Source of the DNA: Spirochaetales bacterium
GTDB lineage: Bacteria; Spirochaetota; Spirochaetia; Treponematales; UBA12059
Direction: 5' to 3'
Assembly: GCA_004525355.1 (NCBI GenBank)
Contig: SPCK01000083.1
Coordinates: 1-7,823, forward strand
DNA length: 7,823 bases
This document shows, piece after piece, positions 1 through 7,015 of the stretch. The notes under the pieces are model-generated. The model was not told where the DNA came from and searched no databases. It saw nothing but the letters and a program-made list of their open reading frames with translations. Numbering within the stretch: position 1 is the stretch's first letter; each line of letters begins with the position of its first letter. The position numbers and the translations under genes were made by a program.

Positions 1-40
1 CTCGGATCATTGTCCGGTAGCCTTGGAGCTGGACCTATAA
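1..40 (+). CDS. C-terminal end of an exonuclease III / AP endonuclease family protein (partial)
   Basis: The frame starting at base 2 reads SDHCPVALELDL and then stops with TAA at 38-40. SDH followed by xPV and an alternating hydrophobic strand is the usual carboxy end of the exonuclease III / endonuclease-exonuclease-phosphatase fold. The Asp-His pair in SDH is part of the catalytic site. Such enzymes cleave the DNA backbone at abasic sites in base-excision repair. Only 12 residues are visible, so the family call rests on one short but characteristic motif. The gene lies 54 bases upstream of the rhomboid gene on the same strand, so read-through is possible. Confidence 0.6.
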   Translation, partial: SDHCPVALELDL

Positions 41-94
41 CGTCTTTACACCGGGTGTCTGCCGCGCATCCGCATTCAGCGATGGAGGATGATC

Positions 95-652
95 ATGACA
101 ATCAAGTATAACGCACCGGTGACGCTTACGTTCACGCTTGTCTGCGCCGTCATCCTGCTCTTGAGCGCTCTTCTTCCCGGTCTTGCCGAGAGCTGGTTTT
201 CCGTGCCCGGGCGGGGCGGCTTCGATCCATCATCCGTCAGGGATTACCTGCGCCTTGCCACCCACGTGATCGGCCACGCTGACATAAACCATTTCCTGTC
301 CAACTTCGCGTTCATCCTGCTCCTGGGACCCATTCTGGAGACCACGTACGGCTCTGCCGGCATGCTGATCATGATGGTTGTTACGGCGCTCGTAACCGGC
401 ATCCTCAACGTTCTCCTCTTTCCCACGGGGCTCATGGGCGCCAGCGGCATCGTCTTCATGATGATACTGCTGTCTTCATTCACTAATTTCAACAAGGGCG
501 AGATACCCCTCACCTTCATCCTGGTTTTGCTGTTGTATCTCGGCAAAGAAATAGCCAACTCATTCAGTAGAAACGACATATCCGAGTTCGCGCATATCAT
601 GGGCGGCCTTTGCGGCAGCATTTTCGGTTATCTGAAACCTTCCAGGCGATAA
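95..652 (+). CDS. Rhomboid family intramembrane serine protease
   Basis: Rhomboids cut single-pass membrane proteins inside the bilayer. This 185-residue protein is largely hydrophobic, with about six membrane segments, which fits the compact bacterial core type. The family signatures are present: an H-x4-H-x3-N motif (H61, H66, N70) in the second segment, the nucleophile motif GASG with Ser117, and the partner His167 in AHIMGG of the last segment. The Ser-His dyad is therefore complete, and the protein is probably an active protease. I chose the ATG at 95 because GGAGG at 84-88 is six bases before it. The in-frame ATG at 89 touches the ribosome binding site with no spacer and is unlikely. 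The substrate cannot be told from the sequence. An 82-base gap containing a promoter-like element separates it from the PhoH-like gene downstream. Confidence 0.88.
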   Translation: MTIKYNAPVTLTFTLVCAVILLLSALLPGLAESWFSVPGRGGFDPSSVRDYLRLATHVIGHADINHFLSNFAFILLLGPILETTYGSAGMLIMMVVTALVTGILNVLLFPTGLMGASGIVFMMILLSSFTNFNKGEIPLTFILVLLLYLGKEIANSFSRNDISEFAHIMGGLCGSIFGYLKPSRR

Positions 653-680
653 TCGGGAACACTTCGCTGATCCTTCGACC

Positions 681-708
681 TTGCTTCCTCGCCGGCGCAG
701 ACTATACT
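681..708 (+). promoter_or_regulatory. Probable sigma-70 type promoter for the PhoH-like gene
   Basis: TTGCTT at 681-686 and TATACT at 703-708 are separated by 16 bases. The -10 hexamer matches TATAAT at five of six positions; the -35 matches TTGACA only in TTG. Transcription would begin near 715, giving a leader of about 20 bases that includes GGAGG at 724-728. The call is by eye. Confidence 0.45.
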
Positions 709-721
709 GGTACGTGTAGTC
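700..721 (+). repeat. Inverted repeat / hairpin just upstream of the PhoH-like gene
   Basis: GACTATAC at 700-707 can pair with GTGTAGTC at 714-721 across the six-base loop TGGTAC. All eight pairs form, one of them T-G (a G-U wobble in RNA). The dyad covers the likely -10 box and start point and ends two bases before GGAGG. That position suits an operator, or a structure shading the ribosome binding site if transcription starts farther upstream. No T-run follows, so it is not an intrinsic terminator. Confidence 0.4.
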
Positions 722-734
722 TGGGAGGACACGC

Positions 735-2039
735 ATGGGAGACAACGGCGATCAGTCCAAGGCGTTCATCATCGACACCAATGTGCTCATCCATTATCCC
801 GAAGCGATAATGTCTTTCAGGGAAAACGAGATCATCATACCCCTCCAGGTGCTCGAGGAACTTGACGGGTTGAAAACGTATCCAGACCAGCGTGGGAAGA
901 GCGCTCGCGAAGCCATTCGCTTTCTCGATACTATCGCCAAGAAGGGCAACCTGAATGAAGGCGTCAAGCTGGAAAACGGCTCCATTCTGAGGGTTTCTCT
1001 GGCCCAGCCCTCCAGGGCTCCCGAAGGATTCGACCTGACAAAGAACGACAATCGAATCATGCTGTGCGCTTATGAGCTACGGGAACGCGGCAGGCAGGTT
1101 TTCTTCGTCTCCAAGGATATCAATGCCCGCGTAAAAGCGACGGCGCTGGGCATCAAGGCCGTGGACTATGAAAAGCAGCAAGTGGACATCGCGACGCTCT
1201 ACCAGGGCGTGACCGAGCTCGACGTACCCGCGGATACATTGGCCGTCCTTGAAAGCACGGGTGAACTGGCCTGGAAGGATCAGTTGAAGCCCAATGAGTT
1301 CATGGTACTCCGGAGCGGCCACAGGGAAATCCTTGCCCGAAGGGACAGTGACAGGAACGTACTGCATCCGGTTCAGTCGGAGCTTGGCTCCGTATCCGGC
1401 GTTTCTGCCCTGAATGTCAGGCAGCAAGTCGCGCTCGAGCTCCTCCTGGACGATTCTCTGTCCCTCGTCACACTCGTTGGAAAAGCCGGTACCGGCAAGA
1501 CGCTGCTTGCCATAGCGGCGGGCTTGAGGAAGGTCATTGACGACAAGCGGTATTCCCGAATGCTCGTATCGCGCCCGGTCGTACCGATGGGCAAGGATAT
1601 CGGCTACCTGCCTGGCGAGAAATTGGCCAAGATGTCCAACTGGATGCAGCCGCTGTTCGACAACCTGGAATTCATCCTGGGAGTGCACAAGCGGGACAAG
1701 GTCAAGAGCGCCGACCAGCTGATCCGGGACAAGTTGATAGAGATAGAAGCGCTCTCGTTTATCCGCGGAAGATCGCTACCCGCCCAGTTTATCGTCATAG
1801 ACGAGGCCCAGAACTTGACGCCGCACGAGATCAAGACCATCGTCTCCCGCGCCGGTGAGGGTACAAAGGTCGTGCTTACCGGGGATCCCGACCAGATAGA
1901 CAATATGTACCTTGACGCCAATTCGAACGGCCTTTCCTACGTGGTTGACCGTTTCAAGGGGCAAGCGATTTTCGGTCACGTAACCTTGCAGAAAAGCGAA
2001 CGGAGTGTCCTGGCCGAGTTGGCGGCCAGCCTCTTGTGA
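735..2039 (+). CDS. PIN-PhoH fusion protein (YlaK/PhoH2-like RNA ATPase and ribonuclease)
   Basis: This 434-residue protein joins two domains. Residues about 9-145 form a PIN nuclease domain, with DTNVLIHYP (Asp14), E41/E42, Asp105 in KNDNRI and Asp128 in SKDINAR as the expected metal-binding acids. Residues about 228-434 form a PhoH ATPase, with Walker A GKAGTGKT (249-256), Walker B VIDEAQN (Asp356, Glu357), a GDPDQID motif (383-389) and Arg423 in a C-terminal SERS motif. Related PIN-PhoH proteins are reported as RNA helicase-ribonucleases; here that role is inferred. The length is normal for the fused type and both active sites look complete. The start is well supported, with GGAGG six bases before the ATG. 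The stop codon overlaps the ribosome binding site of the next gene, so the two are almost certainly co-transcribed. The name PhoH does not imply phosphate control here. Confidence 0.93.
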   Translation: MGDNGDQSKAFIIDTNVLIHYPEAIMSFRENEIIIPLQVLEELDGLKTYPDQRGKSAREAIRFLDTIAKKGNLNEGVKLENGSILRVSLAQPSRAPEGFDLTKNDNRIMLCAYELRERGRQVFFVSKDINARVKATALGIKAVDYEKQQVDIATLYQGVTELDVPADTLAVLESTGELAWKDQLKPNEFMVLRSGHREILARRDSDRNVLHPVQSELGSVSGVSALNVRQQVALELLLDDSLSLVTLVGKAGTGKTLLAIAAGLRKVIDDKRYSRMLVSRPVVPMGKDIGYLPGEKLAKMSNWMQPLFDNLEFILGVHKRDKVKSADQLIRDKLIEIEALSFIRGRSLPAQFIVIDEAQNLTPHEIKTIVSRAGEGTKVVLTGDPDQIDNMYLDANSNGLSYVVDRFKGQAIFGHVTLQKSERSVLAELAASLL

Positions 2040-2046
2040 GGATGCC

Positions 2047-2289
2047 ATGAAACTGGATTTTTGCGTCGTATGCGGAAGGATAGTACTCAGAGGTTTCAGT
2101 TATTGCCCATATTGCGGGACGGTGCTCAATGCCGGTCCCGAATTCGAGGACGTCATCAACGAACCGTTTGACCGGTTGGATCGTTCTCAGGCCAATTTCC
2201 GCGGACGGCGCATCGACGAGCTTCTCGACGAGCTGGTCGCGCTGGAAATCGACATGGAAGAGATACTGCACGGCCTTGCGCAAAAGTAG
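2047..2289 (+). CDS. Small zinc-ribbon protein of unknown function
   Basis: This 80-residue protein begins [10 protein letters not shown] and has a second CPYCG about ten residues after the first CxxC, so four cysteines form a rubredoxin-like zinc ribbon at the N terminus (about residues 6-24). The remainder is acidic and probably helical, with a run of Leu, Glu and Asp between about residues 56 and 75 that could be a short coiled coil or docking helix. The start at 2047 follows GAGGA (2038-2042), which overlaps the stop of the PIN-PhoH gene; the genes are seven bases apart. An upstream in-frame ATG at 2005 lies inside the PhoH gene and lacks the family look, so I rejected it. Coupled translation suggests an accessory subunit or RNA-binding partner of the PIN-PhoH protein, but this is inference. 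I do not recognise a named family. Confidence 0.82.
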   Translation: MKLDFCVVCGRIVLRGFSYCPYCGTVLNAGPEFEDVINEPFDRLDRSQANFRGRRIDELLDELVALEIDMEEILHGLAQK

Positions 2290-2310
2290 GGGTATTCCGC
2301 ATACGCTACC

Positions 2311-2340
2311 TTTCCAAATCCCGAATCGACCGTGTACAAT
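2311..2340 (+). promoter_or_regulatory. Possible sigma-70 type promoter for kbl
   Basis: TTTCCA at 2311-2316 and TACAAT at 2335-2340 are separated by 18 bases. The -10 matches five of six consensus positions and the -35 four of six. A start near 2347 would give a short leader holding the AAGGAG at 2349-2354. The 74-base gap before kbl contains no clear terminator, so read-through from the PhoH pair is also possible. Confidence 0.4.
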
Positions 2341-2363
2341 GCCACCAAAAGGAGCGTGTACCC

Positions 2364-3554
2364 ATGTATGGAGCAATTCGCGAAGAACTCAGGACCAAGC
2401 TCGCCCAGATCAAGGCCGACGGGCTGTACAAGAACGAGCGTGTCATCACAACTCCCCAGGGAGCCCTTATTGCCGTCAAGAACGGCAAGCAGGTAGTCAA
2501 TTTCTGTGCCAACAATTATCTTGGCCTGGCCAACGATCCATCCATCCGCGAGGCTGCCAAGAAAGCCTTGGACGAGTGGGGATACGGCCTGTCGAGTGTC
2601 CGTTTCATCTGTGGGACGCAATCGCCCCATAAACGCCTCGAAGAAGAAATGAGCCGCTTCCTGGGCACCGAGGATACGATTCTGTTCTCTTCCTGTTTCG
2701 ATGCCAACGGAGGCGTTTTCGAACCGCTCCTGGACACCGACAGCGCAATCATCACCGATAGTTTGAATCATGCATCGATAATTGATGGAATTCGCCTGTG
2801 CAAGGCGGAACGTTTCATCTACGAGCACAACGATTTCCATGACCTGGAAAAAAAGCTGGAGGCGGCCCAAGGCAAGAAGTTCCGCATGGTAGCTACCGAC
2901 GGCGTATTCTCGATGGACGGCGATATCGCCGATCTCAATTCGATTTGCGACCTTGCCGAGAAGTACGATGCGCTGGTACTGGTCGACGACAGCCACGCGA
3001 CCGGTTTCATCGGCAAGACCGGCAGGGGTACTCACGAACACTGTGGTGTGATGGGCCGCGTTGACATCATTACCACGACGTTCGGCAAGGCCCTGGGAGG
3101 CGCGTCCGGAGGCTGTGTTTCCGGCCGCTCGGAAATCGTCGAGTATCTCCGCCAGAAGGCCAGACCGTACCTATTTTCCAACACCCTCGCTCCGTCCATC
3201 GTGGGGGGCACGCTCAGGGTGCTGGAAATGCTTTCGTCTTCAACCGAGCTGCGGGACAAGCTCGAGTCCAATACGATGCGTTTCAGGGACGGCATGACCC
3301 GCGCGGGGATGGCCATCCGTCCCGGCGTGCATCCGATAGCGCCGGTCATGCTGTATGATGAGAAGCTCGCCCATGCGATGGCGGATCGTCTGTTGGAAGA
3401 GGGTATCTACGTAATCGGGTTCAGCTTCCCGGTCGTTCCCCGCGGCAAGGCGCGTATCCGCGTGCAGATTTCCGCGGCCCATACTCCGAAACAGATCGAT
3501 GACGCCGTGTCCGCCTTCATCAAGGTGGGGGCCGAGTTGGGTGCGCTCAAGTAA
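2364..3554 (+). CDS. kbl: Glycine C-acetyltransferase (2-amino-3-ketobutyrate CoA ligase)
   Basis: This PLP enzyme converts 2-amino-3-ketobutyrate and CoA to glycine and acetyl-CoA, the second step of threonine breakdown by the dehydrogenase route. The 396-residue protein matches the usual length (about 398). Visible family marks are [12 protein letters not shown] (46-57), [13 protein letters not shown] (78-90), [10 protein letters not shown] (133-142), VDDSHATG (207-214, with Asp208 for the PLP ring and His211), and [10 protein letters not shown] with Lys242 as the Schiff-base lysine. The close relatives BioF and ALA synthase share the fold, but the CANNYLGL and RFICGTQ segments favour Kbl. 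AAGGAG at 2349-2354 lies nine bases before the ATG. No threonine dehydrogenase gene (tdh), the usual partner, is in this window. The next gene begins 24 bases after the stop and is probably co-transcribed. Confidence 0.92.
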   Translation: MYGAIREELRTKLAQIKADGLYKNERVITTPQGALIAVKNGKQVVNFCANNYLGLANDPSIREAAKKALDEWGYGLSSVRFICGTQSPHKRLEEEMSRFLGTEDTILFSSCFDANGGVFEPLLDTDSAIITDSLNHASIIDGIRLCKAERFIYEHNDFHDLEKKLEAAQGKKFRMVATDGVFSMDGDIADLNSICDLAEKYDALVLVDDSHATGFIGKTGRGTHEHCGVMGRVDIITTTFGKALGGASGGCVSGRSEIVEYLRQKARPYLFSNTLAPSIVGGTLRVLEMLSSSTELRDKLESNTMRFRDGMTRAGMAIRPGVHPIAPVMLYDEKLAHAMADRLLEEGIYVIGFSFPVVPRGKARIRVQISAAHTPKQIDDAVSAFIKVGAELGALK

Positions 3555-3578
3555 CGTGCCTGGTAAGGAGTCTACGGT

Positions 3579-3989
3579 ATGAAGAACAAGCGAGCATTGC
3601 TCATCATCGTGCTGACCGGGGCGGTTGTCATTATGGCCGTCGCTGTGTTCATCGCCATCTCCCTGGGTAATTCCCAGGGTGCGCGCTCGAACCTGCTTTC
3701 GTCCTATTTCAAGGCCCTGTCGGAACGAGACACGACGTTGATGGAGGACTTGACCACTGTCGGCTTTTCATCTGACCTTCCGTTGGACGGACTGACGCCC
3801 AAGACCTACAGCCTCTATTCATTCGGTCAGCGGGGCGAGCCACCTGCCCAACGCTTCGCCCTGATCGTGACCAACCCCGACGGTTCGGAAACAGTCTACC
3901 TGGCCGATATGTTCTTTGCCCAGCGGGGTCTTAACCGGGAAGTGGATGCCATCAGGCTGATCGAGCGGGGAACGGGTATCAAGGAATAG
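3579..3989 (+). CDS. Membrane-anchored protein of unknown function
   Basis: I do not recognise this 136-residue protein. It begins with a basic MKNKR segment followed by one hydrophobic span (about residues 6-29), so it is probably anchored in the inner membrane with about 100 residues outside the cytoplasm; an uncleaved anchor is likelier than a lipoprotein because no lipobox Cys is present. The soluble part has a helix (SSYFKALSERD, 41-51) and then alternating strands such as QRFALIVTN and ETVYLADMFF. This resembles the layout of small NTF2-like or DUF4878-like domains, but that is only a guess. AAGGAG at 3565-3570 sits eight bases before the ATG. The gene follows kbl by 24 bases and precedes a terminator, so it closes the kbl transcription unit. 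Confidence 0.75.
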   Translation: MKNKRALLIIVLTGAVVIMAVAVFIAISLGNSQGARSNLLSSYFKALSERDTTLMEDLTTVGFSSDLPLDGLTPKTYSLYSFGQRGEPPAQRFALIVTNPDGSETVYLADMFFAQRGLNREVDAIRLIERGTGIKE

Positions 3990-4030
3990 CAGCATGTCGG
4001 AAGGGGAAGGCCTGCATCCTCGGTTTTTCT

Positions 4031-4052
4031 ACGCCCTGACAGGCGTCTTTTT
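4031..4052 (+). terminator. Intrinsic terminator of the kbl unit, at the convergent junction
   Basis: ACGCC (4031-4035) pairs with GGCGT (4042-4046) around the loop CTGACA, and CTTTTT follows at 4047-4052. This fits a short Rho-independent terminator for plus-strand transcripts. Read on the minus strand the hairpin is followed by AGAAAAA, not a U-run, so it does not serve tsaD in the standard way. A second dyad, TTCAA (4052-4056) with TTGAA (4059-4063), overlaps the tsaD stop and can extend through a bulge to CGTC/GACG. Confidence 0.5.
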
Positions 4053-5065
4053 CAAGTTTGAAGACGTCTGAAGGATGGGACGCGGGGGGACACGTTGAGA
4101 TCGAGTCCATCCCTGTCCCCACGCTCCAGCATCCTGCAGCCAAGCCCCGCGACCATGGCTCCATTGTCTCCGCATAGTTCAAGCGGAGGGAAGATGGCCC
4201 TGACATCCTTTTTCTCGGAGAGTCGACGCCTGAGGTACGTGTTGGCGGCTACGCCTCCGCCTGCTACTACCGTGCGGATACCCGTATCCTCGACGGCCTT
4301 CGCCAAACGTGATAGCAGCAAATCGATGGCCGCCTTCTCGAAGGATGCCGCTATATTTTCATCAGTCCTGGGCCAGGCAGGATCCCAGAACTGTTCAAGC
4401 TGACGGATGGCCGCAGTCTTGAGGCCGGAGTACGACACGTCGTAGCGATGTTCTCCTTTGTACAGGTTGGGGGAGGGGAAGCGGCAGGATCTGGCATCGC
4501 CGTTTCGGGCCAGGCGATCGATTGCCAGGCCGCCAGGATACCCCAAGCCGTAGTGCTTGGCTACTTTGTCGAATGCCTCGCCCACGGCATCGTCGATCGT
4601 CGTGCCCATGACGCTTATGTCGTCGAACCCGTCGGCGCGGCAGATGAGGGTATGTCCGCCTGATACGATCAGCCCGATAAAGGGGTAGGGGATTGTTTCA
4701 TATAACTGAGGCGAGTACAGGTGGGCCAGGATGTGGTTTACGCCCACCAGCGGCAGGTCCAAGGCCCAAGCCAAGGCTTTTGCGAAGGAAAGCCCCACGA
4801 GGAGCGAACCTGCCAGGCCGGGCTTGATGGTAACCGCCACGCCGTCTATCTCGCTCATTCCCGTTCCAGCGTCTGCCAAAGCCCGGGAAACCACGTCTTG
4901 GATCCATTCTACGTGAAGGCGGGATGCGATCTCGGGTACGACGCCGTTGAATACCGCATGGGATTCGATCTGGGTTGCCACGACATTGGACAGAACGCGG
5001 CGGCCATCTTCTACGACGGCCGCAGCGCATTCGTCGCAGGAAGATTCAATACCCAGAATCCTCAT
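4052..5065 (-). CDS. tsaD: tRNA N6-threonylcarbamoyladenosine transferase, catalytic subunit TsaD
   Basis: TsaD transfers threonylcarbamoyl from TC-AMP to A37 of tRNAs reading ANN codons, working with TsaB and TsaE in bacteria. The 337-residue length equals the classic family. Visible motifs are GIESSCDE (6-13), NHILAH with metal ligands His111 and His115, VSGGHT (134-139), DDAVGEAFDKVAK (158-170), AGGGVAANTYLRRRL (268-282) and CGDNGAM with metal ligand Asp300. All key residues are in their usual positions. Residue 13 is Cys (CDEC), where many homologues have Thr. The start at 5065 lies inside the deacetylase gene, which ends at 5046, so the frames overlap by 20 bases. I see only a weak ribosome binding site, consistent with translational coupling. 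It is normally essential or near-essential, so an additional promoter inside the upstream gene would not surprise. Confidence 0.96.
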   Translation of the reverse strand: MRILGIESSCDECAAAVVEDGRRVLSNVVATQIESHAVFNGVVPEIASRLHVEWIQDVVSRALADAGTGMSEIDGVAVTIKPGLAGSLLVGLSFAKALAWALDLPLVGVNHILAHLYSPQLYETIPYPFIGLIVSGGHTLICRADGFDDISVMGTTIDDAVGEAFDKVAKHYGLGYPGGLAIDRLARNGDARSCRFPSPNLYKGEHRYDVSYSGLKTAAIRQLEQFWDPAWPRTDENIAASFEKAAIDLLLSRLAKAVEDTGIRTVVAGGGVAANTYLRRRLSEKKDVRAIFPPLELCGDNGAMVAGLGCRMLERGDRDGLDLNVSPRVPSFRRLQT

Positions 5066-6083
5066 CGTCCGTGTCCATCATGATTCGTGAAATTGTTGAA
5101 AGGCTGAATCCTTGTTCCATGAGTCCGGGATACAGTTCAACCAGGGTCTGTGCGAGCTCCGCGGACCATACGTGGCCGATCATGACCGCGTAGCCTCTCT
5201 TCTCGGCAACCTTGAGGCCTTCATTGACATACTTGATGATAGAAGCCCGATCCGGGCTGTTGTCCAAAAACACTGTGCGCTCCCAAGCGGGTTGTTTCAT
5301 GAGCGAAGCCACGGAGTGTACCACGGAATCGCCTATGGTTAAAGAGTCGAGGAAATAGATGCCTGCCCGTCTGACTTCGTCGAGAACGATGGACATGGTC
5401 CTGACGTCCTGGGTAGCCTTTGAGCCCATATGATTATTCATACCCACGGCTCCTGGAACCTGGGCCAGATTTGATCGCAGAATGCCGCGTATCTCGTCTT
5501 CACCCAATACCGGACCGATCGATCCAAGACCTGAATTCAGCCCGGTTATTGCTTCCATCGGCTGGTGAAGGATGATTTCCTTGCCTGCCCGCTTCGCCAT
5601 GTCCGCGGCGGCTCGCGTATAGGGCAGGCCAGGCAGGATCGCTATCGTCAGTGGGCCGGGAAAGTCCAGAAAGGCATCCAGCTGACGCGTGTTGTATCCC
5701 ACATCGTCTATCACGAAAACTAGCACGCCCTTCGTGGTCTTCCTGCCGCTCTCCTGGACATCGGGCCTGACCGTCGCCGCGTATGGCGCATAAGCGACTG
5801 GCGTCGGGGCCGTGAGGGATATCGTTCCATAGGGCGTTTCCACGATCGCTGCACGGCCTTCGTCCGTCGGCATGACTGCGGCGGCTGTAGGAACCTGTGG
5901 TACGACTGCTCGCGTCGCATCGATATTGGTCGGCTCGATCGAAACCGGATCAGGGCAAGGCTTGAAAGAGCGTGCTACCAGTATCGATACCGCCAGCGCG
6001 CCGAATACCATGAAGGCACTCAGGAACAGAAGAAACCGTCCATCGATCTTTCGGGGTGCCTTTTGCTTTTTCTGACGTGCCAT
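5046..6083 (-). CDS. Divergent polysaccharide deacetylase family protein (YibQ/DUF610-like), membrane anchored
   Basis: This 345-residue protein starts with a very basic segment (MARQKKQKAPRK), then one transmembrane span (about 17-37), an Ala/Pro/Thr-rich linker to about residue 118, and a C-terminal domain of the divergent polysaccharide deacetylase family. Diagnostic marks are FVIDDVGYN (Asp126, Asp127), LPGLPYTR (150-157), ILHQPME (His173, Glu177), GMNNHMGS (214-221, His218), YFLDS and GHVWS (His304). The catalytic domain should face the periplasm; the family is assumed to act on glycans, but its substrate is not established. A run of Asp/Glu closes the C terminus. The start at 6083 has only a poor GGATGG-type ribosome binding site. 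It lies 59 bases after the sigma factor gene and overlaps tsaD by 20 bases. Confidence 0.87.
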   Translation of the reverse strand: MARQKKQKAPRKIDGRFLLFLSAFMVFGALAVSILVARSFKPCPDPVSIEPTNIDATRAVVPQVPTAAAVMPTDEGRAAIVETPYGTISLTAPTPVAYAPYAATVRPDVQESGRKTTKGVLVFVIDDVGYNTRQLDAFLDFPGPLTIAILPGLPYTRAAADMAKRAGKEIILHQPMEAITGLNSGLGSIGPVLGEDEIRGILRSNLAQVPGAVGMNNHMGSKATQDVRTMSIVLDEVRRAGIYFLDSLTIGDSVVHSVASLMKQPAWERTVFLDNSPDRASIIKYVNEGLKVAEKRGYAVMIGHVWSAELAQTLVELYPGLMEQGFSLSTISRIMMDTDDEDSGY

Positions 6084-6142
6084 CCATCCAGACTATACGC
6101 TGGTACGGGCCTTGTCGGCAAGCCCGCGAATGTGCCTGTCTT
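6084..6142 (-). promoter_or_regulatory. Gap with a TATAGT -10-like box and a hairpin between sigma gene and deacetylase
   Basis: Read on the minus strand, TATAGT (6097-6092) matches the -10 consensus at five of six positions. The best -35 is CCGACA (6118-6113) at a short 15-base spacing. A start there would leave almost no leader before the ATG at 6083. A hairpin, GGG-C-CTTG with CAAG-CCC around TCGG (6107-6125), sits between the genes but has no T-run after it on either strand. The gap may hold a weak internal promoter or a processing hairpin; simple read-through from the sigma gene is equally possible. Confidence 0.3.
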
Positions 6143-6991
6143 TCAAGCGGTGCCAGCAAAATCCTGGAATTGAGTGCAACGTTCACGCAGTTTTCTGAGT
6201 GCGCGCTTCTCTATCTGCCGCACCGTTTCCGCTGAGATCCCCATGTTCATGCCGATAACCTTGAGGGTGCTCTTGCTGGCGCCGAAGAATTCAAATCGGT
6301 ACATCAGGACCTTGCGTTCGCGTTCGAGCAGGGCTTCAAGCATACTGAGCGTACGCTCGCGGTCGCATTGCCGCTGGAGTTGCGCATCCGGACTGTACGT
6401 GCAGTCCTCGAATATATCGATGACGCTGCCGCCTTCGTCGTCATCACGATCTGTTTCGAGCGGTACGATGGATCCTGACATTTCCATCGCTTCCCTGACG
6501 ATCTTTGGCGTGATACTCAGCTCGCGCGCGATATCCGTATGGCTGGGTTCGCGGGCCAGCATCTGGGACAGGTCTCCATACGTCTTGTGAATACGACGAA
6601 TGAGCTCTTCCTTGCGGTGAGGAAGCCTGATGGCGCGGCGGGAATTTACCAGTGATCGCGTGACCGCTTGCTTGATCCACCATGAGGCATAGGTAGAGAA
6701 GCGCACATTCTTGTGGTAATCGAAGCGCTCGGCGGCCTTGATAAGCCCCATATTGCCTTCCTGGATAAGATCTATCAAGGGAACGTCGAAATTGGAGAAG
6801 CCGCGCGCTATCTTTATGACAAGGCGAAGGTTCGCTTCGATCAATCGTGAACGGGCTTCTTCGTCCCCCGATTGAATCCGCATTGAGAGCTCGCGCTCTT
6901 CCTCCGCTGTGAGCAGGGAAATGCGTTTGACATGATCGTAGTACATCTTCAAGCTGTCATCAGATTTGTCGCTCTTTATCGTGCTTGGCAT
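6143..6991 (-). CDS. Alternative sigma factor of the sigma-70 family (RpoS/RpoH-sized)
   Basis: From the ATG at 6991 this is a 282-residue sigma factor. Region 1.2 is at about 10-45, region 2 at 46-115 with LIDLIQEGNMGLIKAAERFD (core binding, 72-91) and FSTYASWWIKQAVTRSL (-10 recognition, 98-114), region 3 at about 124-200, and region 4 at 212-271 with a helix-turn-helix ending VRQIEKRALRKLRE. It lacks region 1.1 and the large insertion of primary sigma factors, so it is a group 2/3 alternative sigma. The first part of region 4.2 (FFGASKSTLKVIGMNMGIS) is unlike the usual GLDG-x-TLEEIG form, suggesting distinct -35 preference. The frame is open to 7102, but GAGGTG (7003-6998) sits six bases before the ATG at 6991. 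The extra 37 residues also look unlike any sigma factor and would include the promoter. RpoS versus RpoH cannot be settled by eye. Confidence 0.92.
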   Translation of the reverse strand: MPSTIKSDKSDDSLKMYYDHVKRISLLTAEEERELSMRIQSGDEEARSRLIEANLRLVIKIARGFSNFDVPLIDLIQEGNMGLIKAAERFDYHKNVRFSTYASWWIKQAVTRSLVNSRRAIRLPHRKEELIRRIHKTYGDLSQMLAREPSHTDIARELSITPKIVREAMEMSGSIVPLETDRDDDEGGSVIDIFEDCTYSPDAQLQRQCDRERTLSMLEALLERERKVLMYRFEFFGASKSTLKVIGMNMGISAETVRQIEKRALRKLRERCTQFQDFAGTA

Positions 6992-7015
6992 ATCCTTCAC
7001 CTCTACGCTGCTATT

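Noticed and set aside
10..41. TTGTCC and TATAAC as a promoter for the rhomboid gene
   Set aside because: The spacing is 20 bases and the boxes lie within the end of the upstream coding region; not convincing.
89..94. ATG at 89 as the rhomboid start
   Set aside because: GGAGG ends at base 88, leaving no spacer; the ATG at 95 has the proper six-base spacing.
1077..1688. A 203-codon minus-strand open frame inside the PIN-PhoH gene
   Set aside because: Same reason: antisense to clear catalytic motifs, low protein-like character.
2187..3041. A 284-codon open frame on the minus strand opposite kbl and the zinc-ribbon gene
   Set aside because: It is antisense to a well-supported enzyme, its translation matches no fold I recognise, and it has no ribosome binding site; such mirror frames are common in GC-rich coding DNA.
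4031..4063. A bidirectional terminator also serving tsaD
   Set aside because: On the minus strand the hairpin is followed by A-rich, not T-rich, sequence.
6107..6125. Hairpin after the sigma gene as an intrinsic terminator
   Set aside because: There is a bulged stem and no T-run on the minus strand; I keep it only as a hairpin.
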